DNA from: Novosphingobium sp. BW1
Lineage (GTDB): Bacteria; Pseudomonadota; Alphaproteobacteria; Sphingomonadales; Sphingomonadaceae
Assembly (NCBI RefSeq): GCF_008107685.1
Contig: NZ_VIRF01000070.1
Coordinates: 39,868-103,867, forward strand
Direction: 5' to 3'
DNA: 64,000 nucleotides
This document shows positions 8,520-17,797 of the stretch, piece after piece. The stretch's first letter is position 1, and the number at the start of each line of letters is the position of its first letter. The notes beneath the pieces are model-generated. The model did not search any database, was not told the origin of the DNA, and saw only the letters and a list, made by a program, of their open reading frames with translations. A program made the translations under genes and the position numbers.

Positions 8520-9098
8520 ATGCGCATCTGTGTCTACCTCGGTTCTTCCCCAGGCCGTAACCCGATCTACCGCGAGACGGCCGAGCAGTTCGGCACGCTT
8601 CTCGCCAAGCGCGGCATAGGCCTCGTCTATGGCGGCGGTGAGGTGGGCCTGATGGGCGTGATCGCGGACGCGGTCTGCGCCGGGGGCGGCGAGGTGATCG
8701 GCGTCATCCCCGAAGCACTGCGCGCGCGCGAGAAAGACCACCAGGGCATCACCGAGCTGCACGTGGTCAAATCCATGCACGAACGCAAGGCGCTGATGGC
8801 CAAGCTCTCCGATGGCTTCGTCACGCTTCCGGGCGGCATCGGTACCTTCGAAGAGATGTTCGAGGCCTGGTGCTGGTCGCAGCTGGGCTACCACGCCAAG
8901 CCCGTGGGCCTGCTCAACGTGGGCGATTTCTACAACGGCCTCATCCAGTTCGTCGACAAGATCGTCTCCGAGGGCTTCCTCCAGGACCGCCACCGCGACA
9001 TGCTGCTGGTCGACGACAACCCCGAGCGGCTCCTCGACCGCATCATCGAATTTATCCCGCCCCAAACCGAGCACTGGCTCCACGAAGGCGAAAACTGA
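8520..9098 (+). CDS. LOG-family nucleotide 5'-monophosphate phosphoribohydrolase
   Basis: A 192-aa protein of the family that hydrolyses the N-glycosidic bond of (cytokinin) nucleoside 5'-monophosphates to free base and ribose 5-phosphate. The hallmark PGGIGTFEE is at 104-112 and the upstream MHERK segment at 86-90; the N-terminal VYLGSSPG and GGGEVGLMG loops form the nucleotide site. Length is normal for the family. Only 50 bp separate it from the phosphoribosyltransferase gene, so they are probably co-transcribed. In bacteria many members act on AMP/purine monophosphates, and true cytokinin production should not be assumed. Confidence 0.85.
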   Translation: MRICVYLGSSPGRNPIYRETAEQFGTLLAKRGIGLVYGGGEVGLMGVIADAVCAGGGEVIGVIPEALRAREKDHQGITELHVVKSMHERKALMAKLSDGFVTLPGGIGTFEEMFEAWCWSQLGYHAKPVGLLNVGDFYNGLIQFVDKIVSEGFLQDRHRDMLLVDDNPERLLDRIIEFIPPQTEHWLHEGEN

Positions 9099-9110
9099 GG
9101 CACAGTTAAA

Positions 9111-9145
9111 GCGGGTCGGCGGAAAAACACCTTCCGCCGGCCTGT
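9111..9145. terminator. Hairpin terminator between convergent transcripts
   Basis: GGCGGAA (9118-9124) pairs with TTCCGCC (9132-9138); the stem extends through GTC/GGC with a G-U pair. It is flanked by AAA on one side and CTGTTT on the other. It sits between the LOG gene and the end of the purine operon and could serve both strands. Confidence 0.6.
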
Positions 9146-9158
9146 TTCGCATGTCGCC

Positions 9159-9677
9159 CTAGGCAAAGCCCGCCTGCGCGAGAATGCCCCGCAACTGGGC
9201 ATCGCGGGCCGAGGCGAGGTCGAGCAACTGCAAGTACGGATCCCCTGCAAGGCCCAGAACCTGTGCGAAGGCCGGTTCGGTCTTCACCCCGGAGCGGCGA
9301 AGCGCCCGCACCGCAGCGTGCAAAGCCCCGTCACCCAGGGCCAGCAAGCGCTCTTCGACCTCAAAGTGGCGCCATCCCGCCTGCATTATGACCGGCACTG
9401 GCGCGCCAAAGACTTCGAAGGGCAGATCGCAGATGGAAAACTGCGCGATCACCGCGCGCTTCCCGTGCGCCCACTGCCGCAGGGCAAAGTGCTCGCACCC
9501 TGCGAAACACGCCCATAGCTCCTGTGCAAACACCTCAGGTTCGGGCGCATGGCAAATGATGTCCACATCGCTGCCTGCAACGTCCAGTCCGAGCGGGAAC
9601 GTGCCAACCACACGGGCATCGTAGGCCGCCAGGACGTCGGGCAGACCGCTCGTCGCGAGGATGCCGCGCCAGTCCAC
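9159..9677 (-). CDS. DUF4269 nucleotidyltransferase-like protein
   Basis: A 172-aa protein matching the DUF4269 family. VVGTFPLGLDVAGSDVDIICHA (about 23-44) holds a G-S-D-x-D element like that of polymerase-beta-fold nucleotidyltransferases, where the two Asp residues bind metal. No enzymatic role is established for this family to my knowledge. It starts 4 bp after the stop of the exported nucleoside hydrolase gene and is the last gene of the long purine operon, so it is presumably co-expressed, though it may be a passenger. Confidence 0.72.
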   Translation of the reverse strand: MDWRGILATSGLPDVLAAYDARVVGTFPLGLDVAGSDVDIICHAPEPEVFAQELWACFAGCEHFALRQWAHGKRAVIAQFSICDLPFEVFGAPVPVIMQAGWRHFEVEERLLALGDGALHAAVRALRRSGVKTEPAFAQVLGLAGDPYLQLLDLASARDAQLRGILAQAGFA

Positions 9678-9681
9678 CCGA

Positions 9682-10815
9682 TCAGTTGCCCTGCCGCTCG
9701 GCCCCTTCGCGCATGGCCGTGACCATCAGGTCCTCAAGCCTCACCGGGTCGATTGCCAGCACCACGTTCGCCTTGCGCTCGCCAAGCCCTGGTTGGTAGT
9801 GCTCGTGCCAACTCAGTGTAGCCCCGTACTTGGGCCCGAAATCGGTAACGTAATCCACGTAGAGCTGATCCGCCTTGGTGACGATGCCTGCGTCGAGCAC
9901 ATAGCCTGCCGCGATCTCGTCCCAGAGCGGGAAGCCCGGCTCGAGGCCTGCGATGAACGCCGCAACCTTGGCGGGCGCCACCTTCTGCAGCCGCGCTAGA
10001 AGTTCGGGCGTGCGCTGTGTGGCGGTGGAGGGATCGACCGGGATCACCGTCAGCTTGCGCCAGGGGCTGCGCGAGACGATGCTCGCGGCCTCGGGATCGA
10101 AGGCGACGTTGAACTCGCGGCGCGGGGTGTTCTCGAATTCGCGCGCGAACTCGGCGGCGGACTGACCCTCGAGCACCTGCTGGGGATTGAAGCTGCCGCC
10201 CATGTAGACGAGTTCCCCCACCAGCCCCGCAAATTCGGGATCGAGCCGCTGGGCGAGCGCCAGGTTGGTGAGTGGCCCGCACGCCACGATGGTGATCTCA
10301 CCTGGGTACTTGCGCACCATCCGGATCAGGAAATTGGCCGCAATCTCATCCGACTTCTGCAAGTGCGGATTGCCGCCGGGCAGGTCCACCGGAGCGAAGG
10401 GGCCATGATATTCGGGCGTCGACTGCACGGTAGGCTCCACCCATTCGCGCATCCACGCACCTTTCCAGACAAGCTTGCCGTAGAGCCCTTCCCAGCGCGC
10501 GGTCGCGGCCTCGGAGTTGAGGAGCGGAAAGGTCGCCCCTTGCGCAACGGGAATTTCCTCGCGGCCCGTCAGCTCCAGCCCGCGCAGCGCAAGCGCGGTC
10601 GCCCGGTTGGCCCAGACATCGCCCGAGACCGTGGTAATGCCCACCACGTCGATCCTGCGGCTTTGCAGCAGCATGAGGTGCATGAGCGCAAAGCCCTCAT
10701 CCTCGATGATGACCTTGCGGGGAGCGCCCTCCCCCACATGCGCCGCAAGGGCCGCCACCGGCACAAGGAACAAAGCCACGAGCAGCGCCAGCGCAAGGCT
10801 CGCACGCCTGTGCAT
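9682..10815 (-). CDS. Exported nucleoside hydrolase-family protein (divergent active site)
   Basis: A 377-aa protein with a signal peptide (about 1-25, ending AALAA), so it is periplasmic. The inosine/uridine-preferring nucleoside hydrolase fold is indicated by GITTVSGDVW, the VACGPLTNLALAQRL segment and the C-terminal PGFPLWDEIAAG region. The usual N-terminal DTDPGxDD calcium/catalytic cluster is replaced by EDEGFALMH (38-46), so the family Asp pair is not conserved as such. It may bind metal differently or cleave another substrate. Its ATG overlaps the stop of add (TGATG), showing coupling. The likely role is releasing purine bases from nucleosides in the periplasm. Confidence 0.8.
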   Translation of the reverse strand: MHRRASLALALLVALFLVPVAALAAHVGEGAPRKVIIEDEGFALMHLMLLQSRRIDVVGITTVSGDVWANRATALALRGLELTGREEIPVAQGATFPLLNSEAATARWEGLYGKLVWKGAWMREWVEPTVQSTPEYHGPFAPVDLPGGNPHLQKSDEIAANFLIRMVRKYPGEITIVACGPLTNLALAQRLDPEFAGLVGELVYMGGSFNPQQVLEGQSAAEFAREFENTPRREFNVAFDPEAASIVSRSPWRKLTVIPVDPSTATQRTPELLARLQKVAPAKVAAFIAGLEPGFPLWDEIAAGYVLDAGIVTKADQLYVDYVTDFGPKYGATLSWHEHYQPGLGERKANVVLAIDPVRLEDLMVTAMREGAERQGN

Positions 10816-11834
10816 CAGGCGACCTCGGCGACGAAGGCATCGATCGCGGCCAAATGGCGCGCGATGTCCTCTTGCGGCAGAAACGATCCGGTAAAGCTGT
10901 TGCGTGCAAGCGTCACCAGATCCTCGCGGCCCAGCCCGCGCGCCTGCGCCACCGCCCGATAGTTGTCCGCGATGTATCCGCCGAAATAGGCCGGATCATC
11001 GGAATTGAGCGTCGCCTTCAGGCCCGCCTTGAGCATGGTGTCGATGGGGTGCTGCACGATATCGTCGATCACGCAAAGCTTGAGGTTCGAGAGCGGACAG
11101 ACCGTCAGCGTCATGCCGCTGTCCGCCAGCCGCTTGGTCAGCGCCGGGTCCTCGAGCGCGCGGTTGCCGTGATCGATGCGGTCAACGTCGATCAGGTCGA
11201 GCGCCTGGTAGACATATTCCGGTGGCCCCTCCTCGCCCGCGTGCGCGGTGAGCTTGAGGCCCTTTTCGCGCGCCGCGGCAAAGACCTGCGCGAACTTGAT
11301 CGGGGGATGGCCGATCTCGCTGGAATCCAGCCCCACCGCAGCGATCCGGTCCAGCCAGGGCTCGGCCGCGGCCAGCGTATCGAACGCCGCCTCTTCGCTC
11401 AGGTGCCGCAGGAAGGAGAGGATGAGGCAACTGGTCATGCCATGCTTCGCATGCGCCTCGTCCATTGCCGAGAACAGCCCTTCGATCACTTCGGCAAAGG
11501 GGATGCCGCGATCGGTGTGGGTCTGGGGGTCGAACATCAGCTCGGCATGGACCACCCCGTCCCTCGCGGCCCGGTCGAAATAGGCCATGGCCATGTCGTG
11601 AAAATCGCGCCGCGTGCGCAGCACGTTGGCGCCTGCATAGTAAATGTCGAGGAAGTCTTGGAGCTTGGTGAACGCATAGGCTGCCCGAACCTCCTCCACG
11701 CTCGCATAGGGGATCTTGACCTGGTTGCGACGGGCCAGTTCGAACATCAGTTCGGGCTCGAGGCTGCCCTCGATATGCAAGTGCAGTTCGGCCTTGGGAA
11801 GCCCTGCAATAAACGTCTCAAGATCGGTCATCAT
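10815..11834 (-). CDS. add: Adenosine deaminase
   Basis: A 339-aa cytoplasmic enzyme of the adenosine/adenine deaminase family: adenosine plus water gives inosine plus ammonia. The zinc ligands are seen in HLHIEGS (H18, H20), the mid-domain LTAHAGEEG segment holds the third His and catalytic Glu, and DHGNRA and LNSDDPAYFGG provide the later His and Asp. The start overlaps the guaD stop (ATGATG at 11834; the second Met is equally possible). The protein is too short for the insertion-bearing eukaryotic forms. Adenine as substrate cannot be excluded, since bacterial adenine deaminases share this fold. Confidence 0.88.
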   Translation of the reverse strand: MMTDLETFIAGLPKAELHLHIEGSLEPELMFELARRNQVKIPYASVEEVRAAYAFTKLQDFLDIYYAGANVLRTRRDFHDMAMAYFDRAARDGVVHAELMFDPQTHTDRGIPFAEVIEGLFSAMDEAHAKHGMTSCLILSFLRHLSEEAAFDTLAAAEPWLDRIAAVGLDSSEIGHPPIKFAQVFAAAREKGLKLTAHAGEEGPPEYVYQALDLIDVDRIDHGNRALEDPALTKRLADSGMTLTVCPLSNLKLCVIDDIVQHPIDTMLKAGLKATLNSDDPAYFGGYIADNYRAVAQARGLGREDLVTLARNSFTGSFLPQEDIARHLAAIDAFVAEVA

Positions 11835-13129
11835 GCTGTCCTTTCCCAGACGCATTCGCCCAGAATATAGGTGCGGGCAACAGCCCGGTCATCGCCCAGA
11901 ACCTGAAGTGCAAACAGACGCTGCGCAAGAGGGGCCGCATGTGTACGACGTGCAAGGAGCGGCGTTGCGGCGGGATCGAGCACCACGAAGTCCGCCTCTT
12001 GCCCGACCTCGAGAGCGCCGACATTGTCGGCAATACCCAGAAGCTGCGCGCTTCCCAGCGTTGCCAGATACAGCGCACGGTATGGCGAGAGCCGGTCCTC
12101 ACGCGCCAAAGCGGCCTGGTAGGCCAGTCCGGCAGTGTGCAGAAGTGAGAAGGTCGTGCCCGCGCCGACGTCACTGCCCAGCCCCAGCTTCACGCCAAAA
12201 CGATCCGCCTGCCCGAAGTCGAAATGGCCCGATCCCAGGAACAGGTTGGAACTAGGACAGACCGCGATGCCTGCCCCGCTTTCCCACAGGCGCGTACAGG
12301 CGCGATCCGGCAGGTGAATACCATGCGCAAAGACCGAGCGCGGCCCGACCAGCCCGAAACGGTCATAGACATCAAGATAGTCCTCCGCCTCGGGAAAGCG
12401 CGCGGCAACCGCCGCGCACTCGTGGACGTTTTCGGCCAGATGCGTGTGCAGCAAAACCTCGGGATGGTCGGCCAGGAAAGCGCCCGCATCGGCCAGCTGC
12501 GCGTCGCTGGAGGTAAGCGCGAAACGCGGCGTCAGTGCATAGCCCAGCCGCCCACGTCCACGCCAGCGCCGGAGCAGCGCCTCGCTCTCGGCCCGTCCCG
12601 AGGCGACACTGTCGCGCAGGCCCTCGGGGCCTTCGTCCATCAGCACCTTGCCCGAGATCACCCGCATGCGCCGCGCCAGCGCCGCCTCGAACAGCGCGTC
12701 AACCGAATGTTCATGGACTGTTGCAAAGACCAGCGCGCTTGTCGTTCCGTTGCGCAGCATTTCGGTCAGGAACGCCTGCGCCAGGGCATCCGCATGGGCC
12801 CGCTCGGCAAAAGCCATCTCGGACGGGAAGATGTGTCGCTCCAACCAATCGAGCAATTGCTCGCCGTGCGCGGCCATGCTGTCCATCTGCGGATAGTGGA
12901 CATGGGCATCGATGAAGCCCGGCACGACAAGGCCGGGCAGCGTCTCGGCCGGCACCTGGGCGAAACGCCCGGCCAGATCGGCATGGTGGCCCCGGGCCAC
13001 GACGATCCCGTCCTCAACCACGAGCAGGCCATCCTCCTCGTGGCGAACCGCCGCCCCGTCGTCTGGCCCTGCATCGCGCGGATCACAGCTCACCGACAGG
13101 AATTCTCCCCGGAACGCGCGAAGTCCCAT
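11831..13129 (-). CDS. guaD: Guanine deaminase
   Basis: A 432-aa amidohydrolase-superfamily enzyme that converts guanine to xanthine plus ammonia. Metal and active-site segments are visible in order: PGFIDAHVHYPQ (first two His), HTHLAEN (third His), the HGIHLP segment and GLGSDVGAG (Asp). PSSNLFLGSGHFD is typical of guanine deaminases, and the length matches. The ATG overlaps the xdhC TAA stop (TAATG), so it is coupled to the xanthine dehydrogenase genes that use its product. Confidence 0.93.
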   Translation of the reverse strand: MGLRAFRGEFLSVSCDPRDAGPDDGAAVRHEEDGLLVVEDGIVVARGHHADLAGRFAQVPAETLPGLVVPGFIDAHVHYPQMDSMAAHGEQLLDWLERHIFPSEMAFAERAHADALAQAFLTEMLRNGTTSALVFATVHEHSVDALFEAALARRMRVISGKVLMDEGPEGLRDSVASGRAESEALLRRWRGRGRLGYALTPRFALTSSDAQLADAGAFLADHPEVLLHTHLAENVHECAAVAARFPEAEDYLDVYDRFGLVGPRSVFAHGIHLPDRACTRLWESGAGIAVCPSSNLFLGSGHFDFGQADRFGVKLGLGSDVGAGTTFSLLHTAGLAYQAALAREDRLSPYRALYLATLGSAQLLGIADNVGALEVGQEADFVVLDPAATPLLARRTHAAPLAQRLFALQVLGDDRAVARTYILGECVWERTA

Positions 13130-14046
13130 TACTGCCCCCTTAACTGAAGGAGCTGGGCCAGCACCGAAATCGCAATCACGTCGGGCTCCTTGCCTTTCAC
13201 TCCCGGCACGCCGATGGGCGTCGTCAGGCGCGCGAGGGCCTCCTCGCCAATGCCATCGGCCTTGAGGCGCGAACGGAAGCGGGCGATCTTGGTCGACGAA
13301 CCAATCAGCCCTACGAAGGCCATCGGATCGCGCGTAAGCGCGGTCAGGGTCAGGTGGTAATCGAGAGGATGGTCGTGCGTCAAAATCGCGATGGCCGCCT
13401 CGGGCGGCGCTTCCTCGATGCAGGTTGCAATGTCCTCGACGTCGACGATGGTCACTCCGTCGAGATCGGCCAGTTCCGGACGAATGTCGAACCAGGCCAG
13501 TTGGAGCGGCAGCCCCGTCGCGTGCCGCGCGATGGCCTGCCCGACATGGCCCGCTCCGAAAAGGTAAACTGGGCGCGAACGCTCCCCCACCGGCTCGATG
13601 ATCCGCGCGCCCACCCCCGGTTTGTCGCCGCGCGCGGACTGGCGCGTTGCCGTCTCGCGGTCATGGATGCGGCGCAGTACGGCGCCGTCCTCAAAGCGTG
13701 TCTCCAGCATGCGGCCGGGCTCAGCCTCGTGCAGCCAGTCGAGCCCTGCGGGATCCAGATGCTCGATGAGGAGACGCACACGCCCGCCGCAGCATTGGCC
13801 AAGGAGAGGGCCGAGCGGATAGTCCTGCACGCGCCAGGTCCCGACCGGCAGGTCCAGGATCGCGCGCGCCTGTTGGGCGGCGCGAAACTCCAGTTGGCCG
13901 CCGCCAATCGTGCCCTGCTGGCCCGAAGTGGTCACCAGCATGCGCGTGCCGCCACCGCGCGGCGCCGAGCCCTCGGTCGCGAGCACGGAAACCATGGCGC
14001 ACCGGCCAGGCTCAAGCCGCCGCAGCCAACCGATCCACTGCGTCAT
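13129..14046 (-). CDS. xdhC: Xanthine dehydrogenase accessory protein XdhC
   Basis: A 305-aa protein of the XdhC/CoxI family, which binds molybdenum cofactor, helps its sulfuration and inserts it into xanthine dehydrogenase. The N-terminal half carries TIGGGQLEF and the GQCCGGRV cysteine pair, and the C-terminal half has a Rossmann motif YLFGAGHVGQAIA. It overlaps xdhB by 4 bp (ATGA) at one end and guaD by 1 bp at the other. Confidence 0.93.
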   Translation of the reverse strand: MTQWIGWLRRLEPGRCAMVSVLATEGSAPRGGGTRMLVTTSGQQGTIGGGQLEFRAAQQARAILDLPVGTWRVQDYPLGPLLGQCCGGRVRLLIEHLDPAGLDWLHEAEPGRMLETRFEDGAVLRRIHDRETATRQSARGDKPGVGARIIEPVGERSRPVYLFGAGHVGQAIARHATGLPLQLAWFDIRPELADLDGVTIVDVEDIATCIEEAPPEAAIAILTHDHPLDYHLTLTALTRDPMAFVGLIGSSTKIARFRSRLKADGIGEEALARLTTPIGVPGVKGKEPDVIAISVLAQLLQLRGQ

Positions 14047-16376
14047 GCCGCAGCGTCCTCCTTGCGATGCCCCGAAATCGCGGCAAGCACCTTTTCGGGC
14101 GTTGCCGGTGCATCAAGTGGCGGCAGGCACCGCGCCTCGGGCACGCAGGCTCCTACCGCGCGGTTGAGGGCGGAAAAGACGGAGATCGCGAGCATGAAGG
14201 GTGGCTCTCCGACGGCCTTGGAACGGTTGATCGTAGGCTCGACGTTCTGCCCGTCCCATAGCTCGATGGTAAGGCGCTTCGGGCGGTCCGAGGCGGTCGG
14301 GATCTTGTAGGTTGCCGGGCTGTGGGTGAGCAAGCGCCCCTGCGCGTCCCAGACCAGTTCCTCGGTGGTGAGCCAACCCTGGCCCTGTACGAAACCGCCC
14401 TCGATCTGTCCCTTGTCGATGGCCGGATTGAGCGAGGCCCCCACGTCGTGAAGGATGTCGACGGCCAGCACCTTGTGCTCACCTGTCAGCATGTCCACCG
14501 CGACCTCGCTCACTGCGGCGCCATAGGAGAAGTAATAGAACGGACGGCCCTTGTGGGCAGCCCGGTCATAGGCAATGTCGGGCGTCGCATAAAAGCCGGT
14601 GGAACTGAGCGACACGCGGCCAATCTGTGCGCGCCGCGCCACTTCGCCGAAAGTGAGCCGGGCTGCGCCTGCCTGCACCCCCTCCGGGCCGAAGGTCACG
14701 TCCTCGGGCGTGCAGGCGTATGTCCGCGACAGGAAGTCGACGAGGCGCGCCTTGATCGTAGAGGCCGCGTTGAAGGCGGCCATGCCGTTGAGGTCCGCCC
14801 CGGAACTCGCCGCCGTCGCGGACGTGTTGGGTACTTTGTCGGTGCGGGTCGCCGTGCAGCGAATGGTGCCGAGCGGCACGCCGAAGACATCGGCGACAAC
14901 CTGCGCCACCTTGACGTAGACCCCCTGCCCCATCTCGGTCCCGCCGTGGTTTACCTGGATCGAGCCATCGGCATAGACATGGACGAGCGCGCCCGCCTGG
15001 TTGAGATGGGTCGTCGTGAAACTGATCCCGAACTTGACCGGCGTCAGCGCAATGCCGCGCTTGAGAACAGGGCTTTGCGCATTGAACGCATGGATGGCCT
15101 TGTTGCGCGCATCGTAGCGCGCAGTTTCGCGCAGGCGCGCGATGATCTCGGGCGCGATGTTGTCCTTAATCTCCATGCCATAGGGCGTTTCGCTGCGCCC
15201 GGCCGCGTAGAGATTGGCGAGGCGCACTTCGAGAGGATCACGGCCCAGGCGCGTGGCGACATCGTCGAGGATCCGCTCGATGGCCAGCATCCCTTGCGGA
15301 CCACCAAAGCCCCGAAAGGCGGTGGCCGAGACGGTGTTGGTCTTCAGCCGTTCCGAGACGATCTCGACGTTGGGCAAGTAATAGCAATTGTCCGCGTGGA
15401 ACATCGCGCGGTCGTTGATAGCGGGCGAAAGATCGACGCTTGCCCCACACGTGCTCGAGAGGAACAGTGAAAGCGCCAGGAGATGCCCCTCCTCGTCGTA
15501 GCCGACCTCGTAGGCGACTTCGAAAGGGTGGCGTTTGCCGGTCATCACCATGTCGTCATCACGATCGCAGCGCAGCTTCGCGGGACGGCCAGTCCTCGCA
15601 GCGACGAGCGCGGCCGCAGCGGCAAAAAGCGCGGCCTGCGTTTCCTTGCCGCCGAAGGCCCCGCCCATGCGCCGCACTTCCACTGTCACATCGGCCGAGC
15701 TGAGGCCGAGCATGTGCGCGACCAAATGCTGCACTTCGCTGGGATGCTGGGTGGAGCTGACGATGTGCACAGCGCCGTCCTCGCCGGGGGTCGCCACCGC
15801 GATCTGGCCTTCCAGGTAGAAGTGGTCCTGCCCGCCCATCTCGAAGGCGCCCTTGGCGCGGTGCGGGGCGGATGCCAGAGTCGCCCCGGCATCGCCGCGC
15901 GCCATGCGCTGGGTCGGCTCGATCAGGCTGTTTGCCGCGCGCGCCTGTGCGGATGTAATCGCGGCGTCGAGCGGTTCGTATTCGATTTTGGCAAGACGTG
16001 CCGCACGCCGGGCGGCATCTCGGCTGGTTCCTGCGACCAGAAATAGCGCCTGCCCATGGCTCACCACTTCGTCCTCGGCCAGTAGCGGATCGTCATGCGC
16101 GACAGGCGCGACATCGTTGGCAGCGGGAATATCGGCGGCGGTGTAGACACTGTGGACACCGGGAGCCTGACGTACCGCCTCCAGGTCCATCGACACGATA
16201 CGGGCGTGGGCCTCGCTGCTTTGGCCAAAGCACAAGTGCAGCATATCAGCCGGTTCGGCGAGGTCATCAGTATAGCGCGCTTGCCCCGTCACGTGCAGGT
16301 GTGCGCTTTCGTGCGGGTGCGAGGGCTTGGCGAGGACGCGCGCACCGAGATCGCAAGAGGGGTCACGATCAGCCAT
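14043..16376 (-). CDS. xdhB: Xanthine dehydrogenase, molybdopterin-binding large subunit
   Basis: A 777-aa subunit that, with XdhA, oxidises hypoxanthine and xanthine to urate. The ATG at 16376 overlaps the xdhA stop by 8 bp and gives the standard N-terminus (ESAHLHVTGQARYTDD); the longer open frame reads through xdhA sequence out of frame. Molybdopterin contacts include GGAFGGKET, and the catalytic Glu lies in VGEPPFMLAIS near the C-terminus. Two-subunit XdhAB enzymes are usual in proteobacteria, and the length is normal. Confidence 0.95.
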   Translation of the reverse strand: MADRDPSCDLGARVLAKPSHPHESAHLHVTGQARYTDDLAEPADMLHLCFGQSSEAHARIVSMDLEAVRQAPGVHSVYTAADIPAANDVAPVAHDDPLLAEDEVVSHGQALFLVAGTSRDAARRAARLAKIEYEPLDAAITSAQARAANSLIEPTQRMARGDAGATLASAPHRAKGAFEMGGQDHFYLEGQIAVATPGEDGAVHIVSSTQHPSEVQHLVAHMLGLSSADVTVEVRRMGGAFGGKETQAALFAAAAALVAARTGRPAKLRCDRDDDMVMTGKRHPFEVAYEVGYDEEGHLLALSLFLSSTCGASVDLSPAINDRAMFHADNCYYLPNVEIVSERLKTNTVSATAFRGFGGPQGMLAIERILDDVATRLGRDPLEVRLANLYAAGRSETPYGMEIKDNIAPEIIARLRETARYDARNKAIHAFNAQSPVLKRGIALTPVKFGISFTTTHLNQAGALVHVYADGSIQVNHGGTEMGQGVYVKVAQVVADVFGVPLGTIRCTATRTDKVPNTSATAASSGADLNGMAAFNAASTIKARLVDFLSRTYACTPEDVTFGPEGVQAGAARLTFGEVARRAQIGRVSLSSTGFYATPDIAYDRAAHKGRPFYYFSYGAAVSEVAVDMLTGEHKVLAVDILHDVGASLNPAIDKGQIEGGFVQGQGWLTTEELVWDAQGRLLTHSPATYKIPTASDRPKRLTIELWDGQNVEPTINRSKAVGEPPFMLAISVFSALNRAVGACVPEARCLPPLDAPATPEKVLAAISGHRKEDAAA

Positions 16377-17796
16377 CGAGGGCCTCCAGATCCAGCACCG
16401 CCACAGAGTTGCCCTGCGCGCGCAACCAGAGGCGGTGCAAGAGATTCCCCCCAGCAGCCAGGCGGTAGTCGGCAGACCCGCGCACATCATCGAGCGGCGT
16501 GAAATCCTCGCGCAGCGCGCTGGCGGCGAGCGCCATGGTCTCCTGCGTGAAAGGCTGGCCGACCAGGGCCGCTTCGCACGCCGCCGCGCGGCGCGGGGTT
16601 GCCGCCATACCGCCAAAAGCTACACGGGCACAAGCAACGTCCCCCTTTTCCAGGGTCAGGGCAAAAGCCCCGCACACCGCGGAAATGTCGCTGTCGAAGC
16701 GACGCGAGAGCTTGGCGATGTGGATCACGGTACCGCTCGCCGGACGCGGGATGCGCACCCCGGCCACGAACTCGCCTTCGCGCAGGTCCTGCTTGCCGTA
16801 GTCCAAGAAGAAGTCTTCGAGAGGCAGCGTGCGCGTGCCCTCAGTGCTGCGCAACTTAAGCTGCGCGCCGAGCGCAATCAGCGCAGGCGGACCATCGCCA
16901 ATGGGTGAGCCGTTGGCGATGTTGCCACCAATGGTGCCCGCGTTGCGGATCTGCAGCGCGGCGAAGCGGCGCCACAACTCGCCCAGGTCGGGATGAAGCT
17001 GCGCCAGGGCCGCATGCGCATCGGCGTGACGCACATTGGCGCCAAGAAACAACGCCTCATCGGTCGCTTCGATTGTAGCCAGCTCGGCAATGTCTCCGAT
17101 GAAGATCGCGGTCTCGAGGGCCTTCAGGCCCTTGGTGATCCACAGCCCCACGTCGGTCGCTCCGGCCACCAGCGTGGCGTTCGGGTACTCACGGCAGAGC
17201 GAGGCCAACGCATCGGCGCTGCGCGGCGCAAACCAGCGCCGCCCCTCCCACTCGCCCGAGGCCGCTCCCCCTTCGATCTCGGCAAGCTGCGCGATCACCG
17301 CGGCATCGTTCTGCGCAAGAACCGACACCTCCTGCGCGGCCTCCAGAATGGGGCCATAACCGGTGCAGCGGCACAAGTTGCCCGCGATCACGTCCTCGAC
17401 CGGAAGCTCGCAACCGGTTGCGCCAATGGCGCGGCCATGGAGCGACATGACGAAGCCCGGCGTGCAGAAGCCGCACTGCGAGGAACCGTTCGCCGCCATG
17501 CACGCCTGCAGCGGATTGGGAACGCCGTCATGGGCGAGGCTCTCCACCGTCATCAGCGCCTTGCCGTGCAGCATGGGAAGGAACTGGATGCAGGAATTGA
17601 GCGCCCGCCACTGTACCCTGTCACTCGCCTCCAGCGTCCCGACCAGCACCGTACAGGCGCCGCAGTCGCCCTCAGCGCAGCCTTCCTTGGTGCCGGTGCG
17701 GCGAAGCTGCGTGCGCAAAAAATCGAGGACCGACCCCGTCGGATCGACGGTATCGAGATCGATACGCTTGCCATCGAGAAGAAATGAGATCGCCAT
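16369..17796 (-). CDS. xdhA: Xanthine dehydrogenase, FeS/FAD small subunit
   Basis: A 475-aa subunit. The N-terminal 2Fe-2S ferredoxin domain has CAEGDCGACT, and the second 2Fe-2S domain has CGFCTPGF and NLCRCTGYGPI. The FAD-binding domain follows, with LVAGATDVG and GTIGGNIANGSPIGD. Electrons pass from the molybdenum site through the clusters to FAD and NAD+. The ATG at 17796 is one base after the hiuH stop and gives a start typical of the family (MAISFLLDGKRIDL). Confidence 0.95.
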   Translation of the reverse strand: MAISFLLDGKRIDLDTVDPTGSVLDFLRTQLRRTGTKEGCAEGDCGACTVLVGTLEASDRVQWRALNSCIQFLPMLHGKALMTVESLAHDGVPNPLQACMAANGSSQCGFCTPGFVMSLHGRAIGATGCELPVEDVIAGNLCRCTGYGPILEAAQEVSVLAQNDAAVIAQLAEIEGGAASGEWEGRRWFAPRSADALASLCREYPNATLVAGATDVGLWITKGLKALETAIFIGDIAELATIEATDEALFLGANVRHADAHAALAQLHPDLGELWRRFAALQIRNAGTIGGNIANGSPIGDGPPALIALGAQLKLRSTEGTRTLPLEDFFLDYGKQDLREGEFVAGVRIPRPASGTVIHIAKLSRRFDSDISAVCGAFALTLEKGDVACARVAFGGMAATPRRAAACEAALVGQPFTQETMALAASALREDFTPLDDVRGSADYRLAAGGNLLHRLWLRAQGNSVAVLDLEALDG

Positions 17797-17797
17797 C

